Under the pieces are notes generated by a model that saw only the letters and a list, made by a program, of their open reading frames with translations, was not told where the DNA came from and searched no databases. The position numbers were made by a program, and so were the translations under genes. DNA of 64,000 nucleotides, taken from Arthrobacter globiformis (lineage in GTDB: Bacteria > Actinomycetota > Actinomycetes > Actinomycetales > Micrococcaceae). Positions within the stretch are counted from its first letter, which is position 1. Each line of letters starts with the position of its first letter. The DNA is taken from positions 4,092,001 through 4,156,000 of the forward strand of contig NZ_JAUSZX010000001.1 of the NCBI RefSeq assembly GCF_030818015.1, in the 5' to 3' direction. Of this stretch, positions 24,474 to 32,287 are shown piece after piece.

Positions 24474-25598
24474 TCAGTGCCCGTCCGGCTGCTGTGGCCA
24501 TCCGGCCGTGTGCCGCCCGTGGCGGTTTTGGACTGCCGTGGCGGGACGGGCCCAGGTGGCCCATTCCTTGACGTCGATCGTGGGCCTTCCCAGGAAGTGG
24601 CCTTGGCCGGCGGCCACTGCCAGCCGGGTCAGGACCGCAAGTTCGGCGGCGGTTTCGATTCCGACGGCGGCCAGCGCCGCCCCGGTCTGCCGACCGAATT
24701 CGACAAGGTCGGCCACCAGGTACTGGCGGCTTGGATCGGCGTCGATGCCTGCAACCAGGCCGCGGCCGATCTTGATGAGGTCCGGCCGAAGGGAACGGAT
24801 ATGGCGCATGGAGGCAGCGTCCGTGCCCGCCTCATCGACCGCCAGCCCCATGCCGGAATTGCGCAGCGGCGTCAGGACGTCCAGCAGGGGGCCCAGTTGG
24901 CCCGACTGGAGCGGCTCGGTGAGTTCCAGCATGATCCGGGACGGTCCCAAAGGCGCGCGTTCCAGGAATCCGGGCAGCCGGGGATCCAGGCATACGGCCG
25001 GGGAGAGATTCAAGGCGACGACCAGATGGTGTGGGAGATCCTGCGCGGCGGCCACAGCCGCCTGCAGCGCTGAGAACTCCAGATCCGCGCCCAACCCGAC
25101 GGCGGCGGCATTCTTGAACCAGGAACCTGCACCGCTGCCGTCTTCCTCCCACAAGAACCGCGTCAGGGCCTCCGCCCCGATGACACCACCGCGGCCGAGA
25201 TCATGGACCGGCTGGAACGCCGTGACGAGCATGCCGCCATGCAGGATCGCCTCGATGGCCGCCTGTCCGCGGCCGGGAACACTGATCTGTTCCCCGGCCG
25301 CAGGCCGGGGAACATCCTGCCTGTTGGGATTTGGCCTGTTGTTGGCTTGGCGGTTGTTGGCTTGCCGGGCCAGGGAGCGGGTGAACACCAGGTGCTCATG
25401 GAGTGCTGCTTCCGGATTTCCGGGATGCGCCGCCACATGCTCCCTCAGCCGCTCCCGGACCTCGGCTCCTTCCGGATCAGTGCCGGCCAGGACTGCCTCG
25501 ATGATCTCGTAGGCCTGTTTCCGCACCAGCGGGGCCGCGGAGCCGGGCCGGTCGTCCGGCCGGGTGTCATCGTCGTCGGGGAACCGGGTATTGTCCAA
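24474..25598 (-). CDS. Degenerate EAL-domain protein
   Basis: A 374-residue cytoplasmic protein. Residues 1-75 form an acidic helical region, 76-93 are an Asn/Arg-rich repeat (RQANN twice), and 115-350 form an EAL domain. EAL (143-145), the Asn in ALNLSP (197), ELTE (225) and the Lys in LIKIGR (276) are kept. The DDFGTG motif has become DEAGTD (255-260), and the usual AEGVET reads AVGIET (311-316). Loss of these metal ligands suggests it binds c-di-GMP or a protein partner and does not cleave c-di-GMP. Confidence 0.8.
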   Translation of the reverse strand: MDNTRFPDDDDTRPDDRPGSAAPLVRKQAYEIIEAVLAGTDPEGAEVRERLREHVAAHPGNPEAALHEHLVFTRSLARQANNRQANNRPNPNRQDVPRPAAGEQISVPGRGQAAIEAILHGGMLVTAFQPVHDLGRGGVIGAEALTRFLWEEDGSGAGSWFKNAAAVGLGADLEFSALQAAVAAAQDLPHHLVVALNLSPAVCLDPRLPGFLERAPLGPSRIMLELTEPLQSGQLGPLLDVLTPLRNSGMGLAVDEAGTDAASMRHIRSLRPDLIKIGRGLVAGIDADPSRQYLVADLVEFGRQTGAALAAVGIETAAELAVLTRLAVAAGQGHFLGRPTIDVKEWATWARPATAVQNRHGRHTAGWPQQPDGH

Positions 25599-25743
25599 TG
25601 GGCACTCCTCTGGTTCCGGGCTGCTGGCCGCTGGCTGGACTTTCTGCCTCTGGATGCATCATAAGCGCGGGTGAGCCGCATTTACGCGTCTGTGACAATA
25701 ATTTCACGGACCTGTAAACAACAGCACTGGCTAGACTGTGACC

Positions 25744-26145
25744 GTGCCGTCCACCCCGCTTCCCCCGCCCGGCCCCGGCTCCCGCCGCAGCCGGTTCGCC
25801 GAAAAGCTCCTGCCCGGCGGCACCGAACCTGACCCGCGGTTCACCCTGGCCAACGAGCGCACGTTCCTGGCGTGGATCCGCACCTCCCTGGCGCTCCTGG
25901 CCGGCGGCATTGCGGTGGAGGCCTTCACCACGGACGTCTTCCCGGAGCCCATCCGCCGCGGGCTGTCGGTCCTTCTCCTTCTGTTGGGCATGCTGCTGAG
26001 CGCGGGCTCCGCCATTCGCTGGCTGCGGGTTGAGGCCAGCCTGCGCTCGAACCGGCCGCTGCCCCTGCCGCTGATCGGTCCGCTGCTCGCCGCCGGCTGT
26101 GCCGTCGCGGCGGCGGTGGTGATCGCCGTTATCGTTCTGGCCTGA
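25744..26145 (+). CDS. DUF202 (YidH) membrane protein
   Basis: A 133-residue protein with the DUF202 hallmark ANERTFLAWIRTSLALLAGG followed by two more membrane spans. Role unknown. Two GTG codons are possible, 25738 and 25744. TAGACT at 25732-25737 lies exactly 6 bases before the second, the spacing of leaderless actinobacterial genes, so 25744 is preferred. The next gene, also DUF202, begins 3 bases after its stop. Confidence 0.82.
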   Translation: MPSTPLPPPGPGSRRSRFAEKLLPGGTEPDPRFTLANERTFLAWIRTSLALLAGGIAVEAFTTDVFPEPIRRGLSVLLLLLGMLLSAGSAIRWLRVEASLRSNRPLPLPLIGPLLAAGCAVAAAVVIAVIVLA

Positions 26146-26148
26146 CCC

Positions 26149-26502
26149 ATGAATGAAGAACCGGCCACCGCTCCCCTTCCCGCCGACGGCCCGCTCGACG
26201 GCGACCCGGGGCTCCAGCCCGAGCGCACCGCCCTCGCCTGGGGCCGGACGGTCCTGACGCTGATTGCCGCGAGCGCGGTGTGCCTCCGCTGGCTTCCGGA
26301 CCAGGGACCGTTCGTCCTGGCGATGTTCGGCCTCACCGTTGCCGCCGGGACCGGCATCTACTCCACCCAGCGGCGGCGCTACCGGCGCAGCGTGGAAGGA
26401 ATCCGGGCCGGGCATCTGGCCCCGGACATTTCCGCCGTCTTCTGGACCGCCGGAGCCTGCGTTGCCCTCGGGGCGTTAGGCGTCTGGCTGGTGCTGTCGT
26501 AG
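26149..26502 (+). CDS. DUF202 membrane protein, partner
   Basis: A 117-residue protein with LQPERTALAWGRTVLTLIAAS, the second DUF202 form, and three membrane spans. Adjacent pairs of DUF202 genes are common in actinobacteria and may form a heteromeric membrane complex, but the function is unknown. Its ATG follows the first gene stop by 3 bases. Confidence 0.82.
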   Translation: MNEEPATAPLPADGPLDGDPGLQPERTALAWGRTVLTLIAASAVCLRWLPDQGPFVLAMFGLTVAAGTGIYSTQRRRYRRSVEGIRAGHLAPDISAVFWTAGACVALGALGVWLVLS

Positions 26503-26510
26503 GCGCGAGC

Positions 26511-27962
26511 CTAGGCAGCCAAGGCGACCGCCCGCCGTCGGGCCGGCACAGCCGCGACCAGCAGCGCGGCGATGGCGACGGCGGCACTCAGCACCAGGCC
26601 CGGCCGGAACTGCTCAAGCATGGCGGCGGCACTCGGGGCGGTGCCGGCGTCGGAATGCCCTCCGCTGACCATGGCGGTGGTGACTGCCAGGACCAGGGCG
26701 GCCCCCACCTGGGTGCTGGTCTGGATGAGCCCGGCTGCCAGGCCCTGCTCGGAGTCCCTGATGCCCGCGGTCGCCTGGACGTTGATGGACGGGAAGGCCA
26801 GGGCAAAGCCGATGCCCAGCAGGATGATCGACGGCAGGATGTCCAGGGCGTAGTTGGGCGTGGTGCCCACCCGGAGGAACAGGACGTAGCCAAGCCCCAT
26901 GGCGGCCAGTCCGGCCAGGATCAGCCGGGTGGCACCGAACACGTTGATCAGGCGGTCGGCGAACGGTGCGCTGGTGGCGACGATCAGTCCGGTCGGCAGC
27001 AGTGCGAGTGCCATCGCCAGCGGGCTCCACCCCAGGGCGGACTGCAGGAAAAGCGTCACGATGAACTGGAAGCTGAGGTAGGAGCCGAACAGCCCTACCG
27101 CACTGAGGTTGGCCCGCGCCACCCAGCCCTCGCGCAGGATGCCAAAGCGGATGAGCGGGTGCCTGACCTTGTTCTCGATGACGGCGAAGGCAGCCAGCAC
27201 CGCGGCAGAGATGATGAATCCGGCGATTGTTGCCACAGATCCCCAGCCCTGTTCCGGTGCGGACACCAGCGTGTAAACGAGTCCCAGCATGCCAAGCGCG
27301 AGCGTGACGGCGCCCCAGATGTCGTGGCCGCTGTCCGTGGCATCAGGCGTGTCCCGCGGGATGAAGCGGTTGCCCAGGATGACTACCAGGACAGCGATCG
27401 GCACGGAGACCAGGAACGTCCAGCGCCAGCTGAGGCTGGTCATGAGGCCGCCGACGACGAGCCCCAGGGAGAAGCCGCTGGCGCCGAACGTGGTGAAGAT
27501 GGAGAGTGCCTTGTTCCGCTCGCGGCCCTCGGCGAAGTTGGTGGTGATGATGGAGAAGCCCGTGGGCGCGGTGAACGCGGCCGCGAGGCCCTTCACAAAC
27601 CGAGTGGCGATGAGGATGGCGGGGTCATCCACGAGTCCGCCCAGCAGGGAGGCGGCCGCGAAGACCGAGAGGGCAATGAGGAAGATGCGGCGGCGGCCCA
27701 GGAGGTCGGCGAGCCGGCCGCCCAGGAGCAGCAGGCTGCCGTAGCCAAGGACGTACGCGGAGACAATCCACTGCAGGGCGTCCGTGCCGAGGTTCAGTTC
27801 GTGGCCGATGGACGGCAGGGCGACGCCCACCATGGACACGTCCAGCCCGTCCAGGGCCAGCACGGTGCAGACAACCATCAGCAGCAGCCACTGGGCCCGG
27901 GTCCAGCGGACGGCCGTGGCGATGGGTCCGGCAGTTCGTTCGAGGGTGGTAGGTGATGTCAT
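26511..27962 (-). CDS. MFS drug:H+ antiporter, DHA2 family (14 spans)
   Basis: A 483-residue efflux transporter. LDGLDVSMVGVALPSIGHEL (motif D1), GRLADLLGRRRIF (motif A) and APTGFSIITTNFAEGRERNKAL (motif C region) identify the DHA2 family. The ATG at 27962 fits the first span; 27998 is an upstream alternative. It is divergent from a MarR regulator with a short intergenic region containing repeated ATGAC half-sites, so MarR very likely represses it. The substrate is unknown. Confidence 0.88.
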   Translation of the reverse strand: MTSPTTLERTAGPIATAVRWTRAQWLLLMVVCTVLALDGLDVSMVGVALPSIGHELNLGTDALQWIVSAYVLGYGSLLLLGGRLADLLGRRRIFLIALSVFAAASLLGGLVDDPAILIATRFVKGLAAAFTAPTGFSIITTNFAEGRERNKALSIFTTFGASGFSLGLVVGGLMTSLSWRWTFLVSVPIAVLVVILGNRFIPRDTPDATDSGHDIWGAVTLALGMLGLVYTLVSAPEQGWGSVATIAGFIISAAVLAAFAVIENKVRHPLIRFGILREGWVARANLSAVGLFGSYLSFQFIVTLFLQSALGWSPLAMALALLPTGLIVATSAPFADRLINVFGATRLILAGLAAMGLGYVLFLRVGTTPNYALDILPSIILLGIGFALAFPSINVQATAGIRDSEQGLAAGLIQTSTQVGAALVLAVTTAMVSGGHSDAGTAPSAAAMLEQFRPGLVLSAAVAIAALLVAAVPARRRAVALAA

Positions 27963-27976
27963 GTCCAGAAATCTAT

Positions 27977-27988
27977 ATGACGCGTCAT
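27977..27988. promoter_or_regulatory. MarR operator candidate
   Basis: The palindrome ATGACGCGTCAT and further ATGAC copies at about 27993, 28004 and 28020 fill the 97-base divergent region between the MFS gene and marR. The TAAAAT box of marR is at 28048-28053. Confidence 0.45.
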
Positions 27989-28059
27989 TCAATGACAAGG
28001 AATATGACCCGGAATATTATGACGTGGACTTCAGTTCGCCTTTCGTCTAAAATCAGGGC

Positions 28060-28437
28060 ATGGCTTCAACGACGGACCGCCTGCTGGTTGAGCAATGGCG
28101 CAGCATCCAGGACGCGTACTTCCGCACTTCGTGCGCCCTTGACCGGGCGCTGGAAGCCAAGTTCGACATCGGCCTGAACGAGTTCGAGATCCTGGACCTC
28201 GTGGCGGAGAACAGCAAGGCATCGTGCCGGATGAAGGAACTCGGCGAGCGGACTCCCATGAGCCAGAGCGCCGTCTCCAAGGTGGTGGACCGGCTGGAGA
28301 AGGCCGGCCTGCTGACCCGCCAGTCCTGTGCGGACGACCGCCGGTCGCTGTACCTCAAACTCACGGCGGCGGGCCAAAAGCTCCACCAGGCAGCCGCCGT
28401 CGAACACCGCGCGCTGCTCAAGGAAAACCTGGCCTGA
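28060..28437 (+). CDS. MarR-family transcriptional regulator
   Basis: A 125-residue winged-helix repressor: LNEFEILDLVAENSKASCRMKELGERT, MSQSAVSKVVDRLEKAGLLTR (recognition helix) and CADDRRSLYLKLTAAGQ (wing). TAAAAT lies exactly 6 bases before the ATG with TGGACT 17 bases further up, so it is probably leaderless. Divergent from the DHA2 transporter, its likely target. Confidence 0.9.
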   Translation: MASTTDRLLVEQWRSIQDAYFRTSCALDRALEAKFDIGLNEFEILDLVAENSKASCRMKELGERTPMSQSAVSKVVDRLEKAGLLTRQSCADDRRSLYLKLTAAGQKLHQAAAVEHRALLKENLA

Positions 28438-28525
28438 CCCACCAAGCGAGGTGCCGCCGTCGTACTTCCCGGCCCGCCAGGGCCCGGACTTCGACAAGCT
28501 CAATCGACAGGCTAAATCGACTGGC

Positions 28526-29215
28526 TTAGTGAGCGGGCGGCCCCGGGCTGGTGGCGTGGCCCAGGATGTGGGCCACCTGCGGGGTCATCGGCTGGACGGC
28601 GAAGCCGAACCTCTGGTTGTCCTGGATGGTGAAGCCGGCCGCGGTTATGGCACCGAGGGTATCCCGGTTGGGGTGGCATCCTCCGGCCAGGCGCTTCCAT
28701 GCCGGTGTGAGCAGGTCTTCGACGGCCGCCAGGACGGGGCGCGCAGAGCGGACGTGCTCGTAGTAGGCCAGGGTCCCGCCGGGGCGCAGGACGCGCCGGA
28801 TTTCCGCGAGCGCGGCAGCCTGGTCCGCGACGCTGCACAGCACGAGGCTGGCGACGACGGCATCCGCAGTGCCGTCGTCGGCCGGGATGCGCTCGGCTGC
28901 AGCAGGCCTCACCGTCACCGCCACGGCGGACGTGGCGGCACGGTTCAGGGCAAGGCTTCTGAGGTAGTCGTCGGGCTCAAGGGCCAGAACGTGGGTGACT
29001 GCCGGCGGGTAGAGCGCAAAGGCCGATCCGTCCCCGGCACCGATCTCGATGACCGTCCCGTGCAGGCCGGCCAGCACGCGGCGGCGGTGTTCGGAGGCGC
29101 CGCGGCGGTTCATTCGCCCGACCGCACGCGCGTAGGCCCGGGCGAAGCGCGGATGCTGGAGGTGTTCCAGCGCACGGCTGCCGGTCAGGTCCCCTGCACT
29201 GTCCATGCCGTTCAC
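28526..29215 (-). CDS. Class I SAM-dependent methyltransferase
   Basis: A 229-residue Rossmann-fold methyltransferase. SAM motif I is VIEIGAGDGSAFALYP, motif II ALEPDDYLRSLA, and ADAVVASLVLCSVADQAAALAEIRRVLRPGG completes the fold; the pattern resembles METTL7/UbiE types. Its ATG overlaps the stop of the glycosyltransferase (ATGA), so they are coupled and probably act on the same small molecule or lipid. Substrate unknown. Confidence 0.85.
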   Translation of the reverse strand: MNGMDSAGDLTGSRALEHLQHPRFARAYARAVGRMNRRGASEHRRRVLAGLHGTVIEIGAGDGSAFALYPPAVTHVLALEPDDYLRSLALNRAATSAVAVTVRPAAAERIPADDGTADAVVASLVLCSVADQAAALAEIRRVLRPGGTLAYYEHVRSARPVLAAVEDLLTPAWKRLAGGCHPNRDTLGAITAAGFTIQDNQRFGFAVQPMTPQVAHILGHATSPGPPAH

Positions 29216-30483
29216 GCCCTCCGCAGCATCGCTTCCATCTCGTCGATGAGCCCGTCCACACCCGGGGAAGCGGCAATCGCCGCCCCGATCCGCTGGCTTC
29301 CGGCCCGGTACCGGCCGTCGCTGAGCACCTTTCGCACAGCGCGGCGGATGGCCTTCGGCTTGGGCCGTCCCGTTTTGAGATTAATTCCGACGCCGGCCCA
29401 GGCCACCCGGGCGGCCCCCTCCGGTTTGTCCTCGGTATCCCCCGCCACCACGATGGGCACGCCGTTTTCCATCGCGTAATGGAGGCCGCCGTAGCCGCCG
29501 TTGGTGATGTAGACGGCGACCTTCGGCAGGAGCTCCGCGTCCGGCAGGAACTCGGCGGCGCGGGCATTGGCGGGCAACGGCGGAAGCGCTGACAGCGGGC
29601 GGCGGCCGGTGCTGACGACGACAGTGACGTCCTCCTCCGCAAGGCCCTCGAGCGTGGGGCCGACAAGGGCGGTGAAGTCCTCGTTGGAGACGGTCCCCTG
29701 CGTCACGTAGACAACCGGGCGGGAGCCGTCCAGCTCGCCCCACCACTCCGGCTTGGGGGTCACGGAGGCGGAGGCGGCATGCCGGGACATGGGCCCGAAA
29801 AAGCGCAGGTTGTCCGGCGCGTCCGAGCGCGGGTACTCGAACTCCTCCACGGTGAACTGGGCGATGAGTTCGGTGCGGCGGGCCCAGTCCAGGATGAACA
29901 GCCCGTCCAGCCCCACGCCCACCAGTTCCCGGGTGAGTTCGTCCACCTGCTGCTGGCTGTCCTTCAGCACAACATTGGAGACCATCCAGTTCAGCGCCCG
30001 GTTCCGCAGGCGTGCTGCCTTTCCCTTGCCCGGCGCCAGGCCCGAACCGTACGGGGCGCAGTCCTGGCTGGACAGGGTCACCGGCAGGATTCCGCAGGCG
30101 ATGACGGCGGGGCGCTGGTGGCGCGGAAGCCTGGACAGGGTGGCGGCGCCCATGAAGGTGACCTCCGCCAGGACCGCGTCGGTCTTCTCGGCCGCAATTG
30201 CCGCCTCGAGCGGCAGATACTGGCCGCGGGCCGGCTCGATCACCAGGCCGCGGATGCCCTCGCGGATCGCCTGGACGCCGGTGGCCGCGCTGGGCTCGGC
30301 GGAGTATTCGGCGCCGGGACCCAGCGGCAGGAACTCGGCCCCGATGGCCTTCACCGCGTCCTGGTAGGCGGGGCCGGTCAGAAACCGGACCCGGTGACCG
30401 CGGTCAATCAGGTGGCGAGCGACTCCGAGCATGGGCGAAACGTGGCCGTCGTGGGGGCCGCTGCAAACGATGACTGATGACAT
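29212..30483 (-). CDS. GT1-type glycosyltransferase (macrolide/UGT-like)
   Basis: A 423-residue GT-B enzyme that would transfer a sugar from a nucleotide sugar to a small-molecule acceptor. N-terminal GPHDGHVSPMLGVARHLIDRGHRVRFLTG; C-terminal donor domain with VVYVTQGTVSNEDF and ITNGGYGGLHYAMENGVPIVVAGDTEDKPE. The usual donor-site HGG is NGG here, a form seen in a large actinobacterial subfamily. Coupled to the downstream methyltransferase. Could detoxify an antibiotic or tailor a metabolite. Confidence 0.85.
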   Translation of the reverse strand: MSSVIVCSGPHDGHVSPMLGVARHLIDRGHRVRFLTGPAYQDAVKAIGAEFLPLGPGAEYSAEPSAATGVQAIREGIRGLVIEPARGQYLPLEAAIAAEKTDAVLAEVTFMGAATLSRLPRHQRPAVIACGILPVTLSSQDCAPYGSGLAPGKGKAARLRNRALNWMVSNVVLKDSQQQVDELTRELVGVGLDGLFILDWARRTELIAQFTVEEFEYPRSDAPDNLRFFGPMSRHAASASVTPKPEWWGELDGSRPVVYVTQGTVSNEDFTALVGPTLEGLAEEDVTVVVSTGRRPLSALPPLPANARAAEFLPDAELLPKVAVYITNGGYGGLHYAMENGVPIVVAGDTEDKPEGAARVAWAGVGINLKTGRPKPKAIRRAVRKVLSDGRYRAGSQRIGAAIAASPGVDGLIDEMEAMLRRA

Positions 30484-30579
30484 GCTCGGAGCTTATGGCC
30501 TGCCGGGGTCCGGGGATAGAGCAGGCGCCAGCTACTTCGGCCCGGAGTCCGGTGCTGGCGGGACCTACGCAGCTCTGTT

Positions 30580-30610
30580 GGCCTGCCCGCTGGTTTGGGG
30601 CGGGCAGGCC
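30580..30610. terminator. Hairpin after the ars operon
   Basis: GGCCTGCCCG and its complement CGGGCAGGCC with an 11-base loop, 17 bases beyond the stop of the cysteine peptide on the minus strand. There is no clear U-run. Confidence 0.5.
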
Positions 30611-30626
30611 GGATATGGGCGGGCGG

Positions 30627-30683
30627 TCAGCAGCAGTCCTGTCCGTCCTCGCAGCAATCGTCGTCGCAGCAGCCGGTGTTCAT
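30627..30683 (-). CDS. Cysteine-rich 18-residue peptide in ars operon
   Basis: The frame encodes MNTGCCDDDCCEDGQDCC, three CC pairs separated by acidic residues. GGGGAGGGGG lies 8 bases before the ATG, an excellent ribosome binding site, and the frame starts 31 bases after the arsC stop in the same direction. Six cysteines in 18 residues suggest binding of arsenite or a soft metal, but this is inference. A hairpin follows. No family is known to me. Confidence 0.6.
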   Translation of the reverse strand: MNTGCCDDDCCEDGQDCC

Positions 30684-30713
30684 CAGTGTCACCCCCTCCC
30701 CTTGCGGGTTTGC

Positions 30714-31124
30714 TTATGCTGAGGCCGGAGTCAGGGAGGCGATCAGGGCCTCCACCCGGGTCTTGATCTCGTCGCGGATGGGCCGGACGGAGTCCACGCC
30801 CTTGCCGGCCGGATCCTCCAGGACCCAGTCCTCGTAGCGCTTGCCGGGGAAGTAGGGGCATTCATCGCCACAGCCCATGGTGATCACGACGTCGGAATCC
30901 TTCACCGCCTCGGTAGTGAGGACCTTCGGGATCTCGGTGGACATGTCGATCCCCACCTCGGCCATGGCCTCGACGGCGGACGGGTTTACCTTGTCCGCCG
31001 GCTGGGATCCGGCGGAGCGGACCTCGATTGTGCCCTGGGACAGGGTGGTGAGGAACGCGGCGGCCATCTGGGAGCGGCCGGCGTTGTGGACACAGACGAA
31101 CAGGACGGAGGGTTTCCCGGTCAT
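30714..31124 (-). CDS. arsC: Arsenate reductase, thioredoxin/mycothiol type
   Basis: A 136-residue low-molecular-weight phosphatase-fold enzyme that reduces arsenate to arsenite. The active loop is FVCVHNAGRSQ (Cys near residue 11), followed by RSAGSQPA, and VVITMGCGDECPYFPGKRYEDW containing the further cysteines. The form is that of actinobacterial enzymes that may use mycothiol as reductant. ATG 31124 overlaps the stop of the aquaporin gene (ATGA). A paralogue lies at 52713-53147. Confidence 0.92.
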   Translation of the reverse strand: MTGKPSVLFVCVHNAGRSQMAAAFLTTLSQGTIEVRSAGSQPADKVNPSAVEAMAEVGIDMSTEIPKVLTTEAVKDSDVVITMGCGDECPYFPGKRYEDWVLEDPAGKGVDSVRPIRDEIKTRVEALIASLTPASA

Positions 31125-31834
31125 GAGAGCACCTTTCGGTTGGCCGCTTCCGCGGCGGAATTGGCAGTGGCTGGGACAAGCATCGGGTAGAGGAAGCGGA
31201 CCAGGACGAAGCCTGCGGCGCCGCCGAGGAGCTGGGCCAGGATGAAGCCGGGAGCGGAGGCCGGCGCGATCCCGGCGAACGTATCGGTGATGGTCCGGGC
31301 GACCGTCACGGCGGGGTTGGCGAAACTGGTGGAGCTCGTGAACCAGTACGCCGCGGTGATGTAGCCGCCGACGGCGAACGCCACCCGGTCCGCCCTGCCG
31401 GAGCGGACCGTGCCGAACACTACAAGCAGCAGCCCGGCCGTGGCGATGACCTCGCCGAGCCATAGGCCGGTGCCGGAACGTTCATGGCTGGAAAACGTGA
31501 CGGGGCCGACGTCGAACATCAGGTTCGCCAGGACCGTCCCGGCCAGGCCGCCGAGGAACTGGGCGGCAATCAGGGCCAGGGCAGCCTTCGTGTCGATCAT
31601 GCCCAGGGCACGCTCCACCAGGGTCACCACCGGATTGAACGATGCCGAGACCGGCTGCAGCGCCACGATCAGCGCCATTAGGGCGGCACCGGTGGCGAGG
31701 CTGTTCTGCAGCAGCTGCAGCCCGACGTCGTTCGGGGAAAGCCTGGACGCCATGACGCCGGAGCCAACGACGGCCATGACCAGGAACGCCGTGCCGACGA
31801 ACTCCGCACCGGCCCGCCTCACCAGTACGGTCAC
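31121..31834 (-). CDS. MIP/aquaporin-family arsenite channel
   Basis: A 237-residue channel with six membrane spans. The first half-helix motif is SFNPVVTL (NPV in place of NPA), the second is FANPAVTVA. Located between arsR and arsC where ArsB or Acr3 usually sits, it matches the AqpS arrangement first seen in Sinorhizobium, in which arsenite made by ArsC leaves by downhill flow. Start GTG 31834 overlaps the arsR stop (GTGA). Confidence 0.85.
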   Translation of the reverse strand: MTVLVRRAGAEFVGTAFLVMAVVGSGVMASRLSPNDVGLQLLQNSLATGAALMALIVALQPVSASFNPVVTLVERALGMIDTKAALALIAAQFLGGLAGTVLANLMFDVGPVTFSSHERSGTGLWLGEVIATAGLLLVVFGTVRSGRADRVAFAVGGYITAAYWFTSSTSFANPAVTVARTITDTFAGIAPASAPGFILAQLLGGAAGFVLVRFLYPMLVPATANSAAEAANRKVLS

Positions 31835-32181
31835 TTCGCCTGCCCCCCGATCAGGGCGGCCAGATTCTCCAGTGCCTCGGTGCGCGCCCGGTAATACACC
31901 CACACACCCCGCTTCTCGCGGTCCAGCAGCCCCACCTCGTGCAGCAGCTTCAGGTGGTGGCTGATCGTCGGCTGCGACAGGTCAAACGCGTCATTCAGAT
32001 CGCAGACGCAGGCCTCGCCGCCCTCGTGGGAGGCGACCAGGGACATCAGCCGCAGCCGCACCGGATCAGCCAGCGCCTTCAGCAGCGGGGCTATTCCATC
32101 CGCTTCGGATGCAGAGAGCGGTTCCCGGGTCAGCGGCGAGCAGCACGCCACCGTTTGAACGGGGGTCAGTTGCAGAGACAT
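31831..32181 (-). CDS. arsR: ArsR-family arsenic-responsive repressor
   Basis: A 116-residue winged-helix repressor. VACCSPL near residues 11-17 has a cysteine pair, ALADPVRLRLMSLVASHEGGEACVCDL carries a further CxC at the end of the alpha-3 region, and LSQPTISHHLKLLHEVGLL is the recognition helix. These offer arsenite ligands. ATG 32181 has the palindrome TGAATATTCA 10 bases upstream, suited to autoregulation. First gene of arsR-aquaporin-arsC-peptide. Confidence 0.9.
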   Translation of the reverse strand: MSLQLTPVQTVACCSPLTREPLSASEADGIAPLLKALADPVRLRLMSLVASHEGGEACVCDLNDAFDLSQPTISHHLKLLHEVGLLDREKRGVWVYYRARTEALENLAALIGGQAK

Positions 32182-32190
32182 AGACACATA

Positions 32191-32200
32191 TGAATATTCA
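32191..32200. promoter_or_regulatory. ArsR operator candidate
   Basis: Perfect palindrome TGAATATTCA 10 bases before the arsR ATG, in an AT-rich promoter. Confidence 0.5.
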
Positions 32201-32252
32201 CACTCATCTATGTCTGCGTCAAGGAGGTGACATTCCGGCTGCCGATACTCAA

Positions 32253-32281
32253 TTGTCTGAATACATTCAGCGATGTACTTT
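32253..32281 (+). promoter_or_regulatory. cmtR promoter with operator in the spacer
   Basis: TTGTCT (-35, 32253-32258), 17-base spacer, TACTTT (-10, 32276-32281), then 6 bases to the cmtR ATG. The palindrome CTGAATACATTCAG (32257-32270) sits in the spacer, so a bound repressor would exclude RNA polymerase. Its core resembles the arsR palindrome. Confidence 0.65.
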
Positions 32282-32287
32282 GGGGCC

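Noticed and set aside
26280-27956. 558-codon + strand frame opposite the MFS gene
   Set aside because: Antisense shadow with Gly/Arg/Asp/Gln low-complexity composition; the MFS gene on the other strand has clear family motifs.
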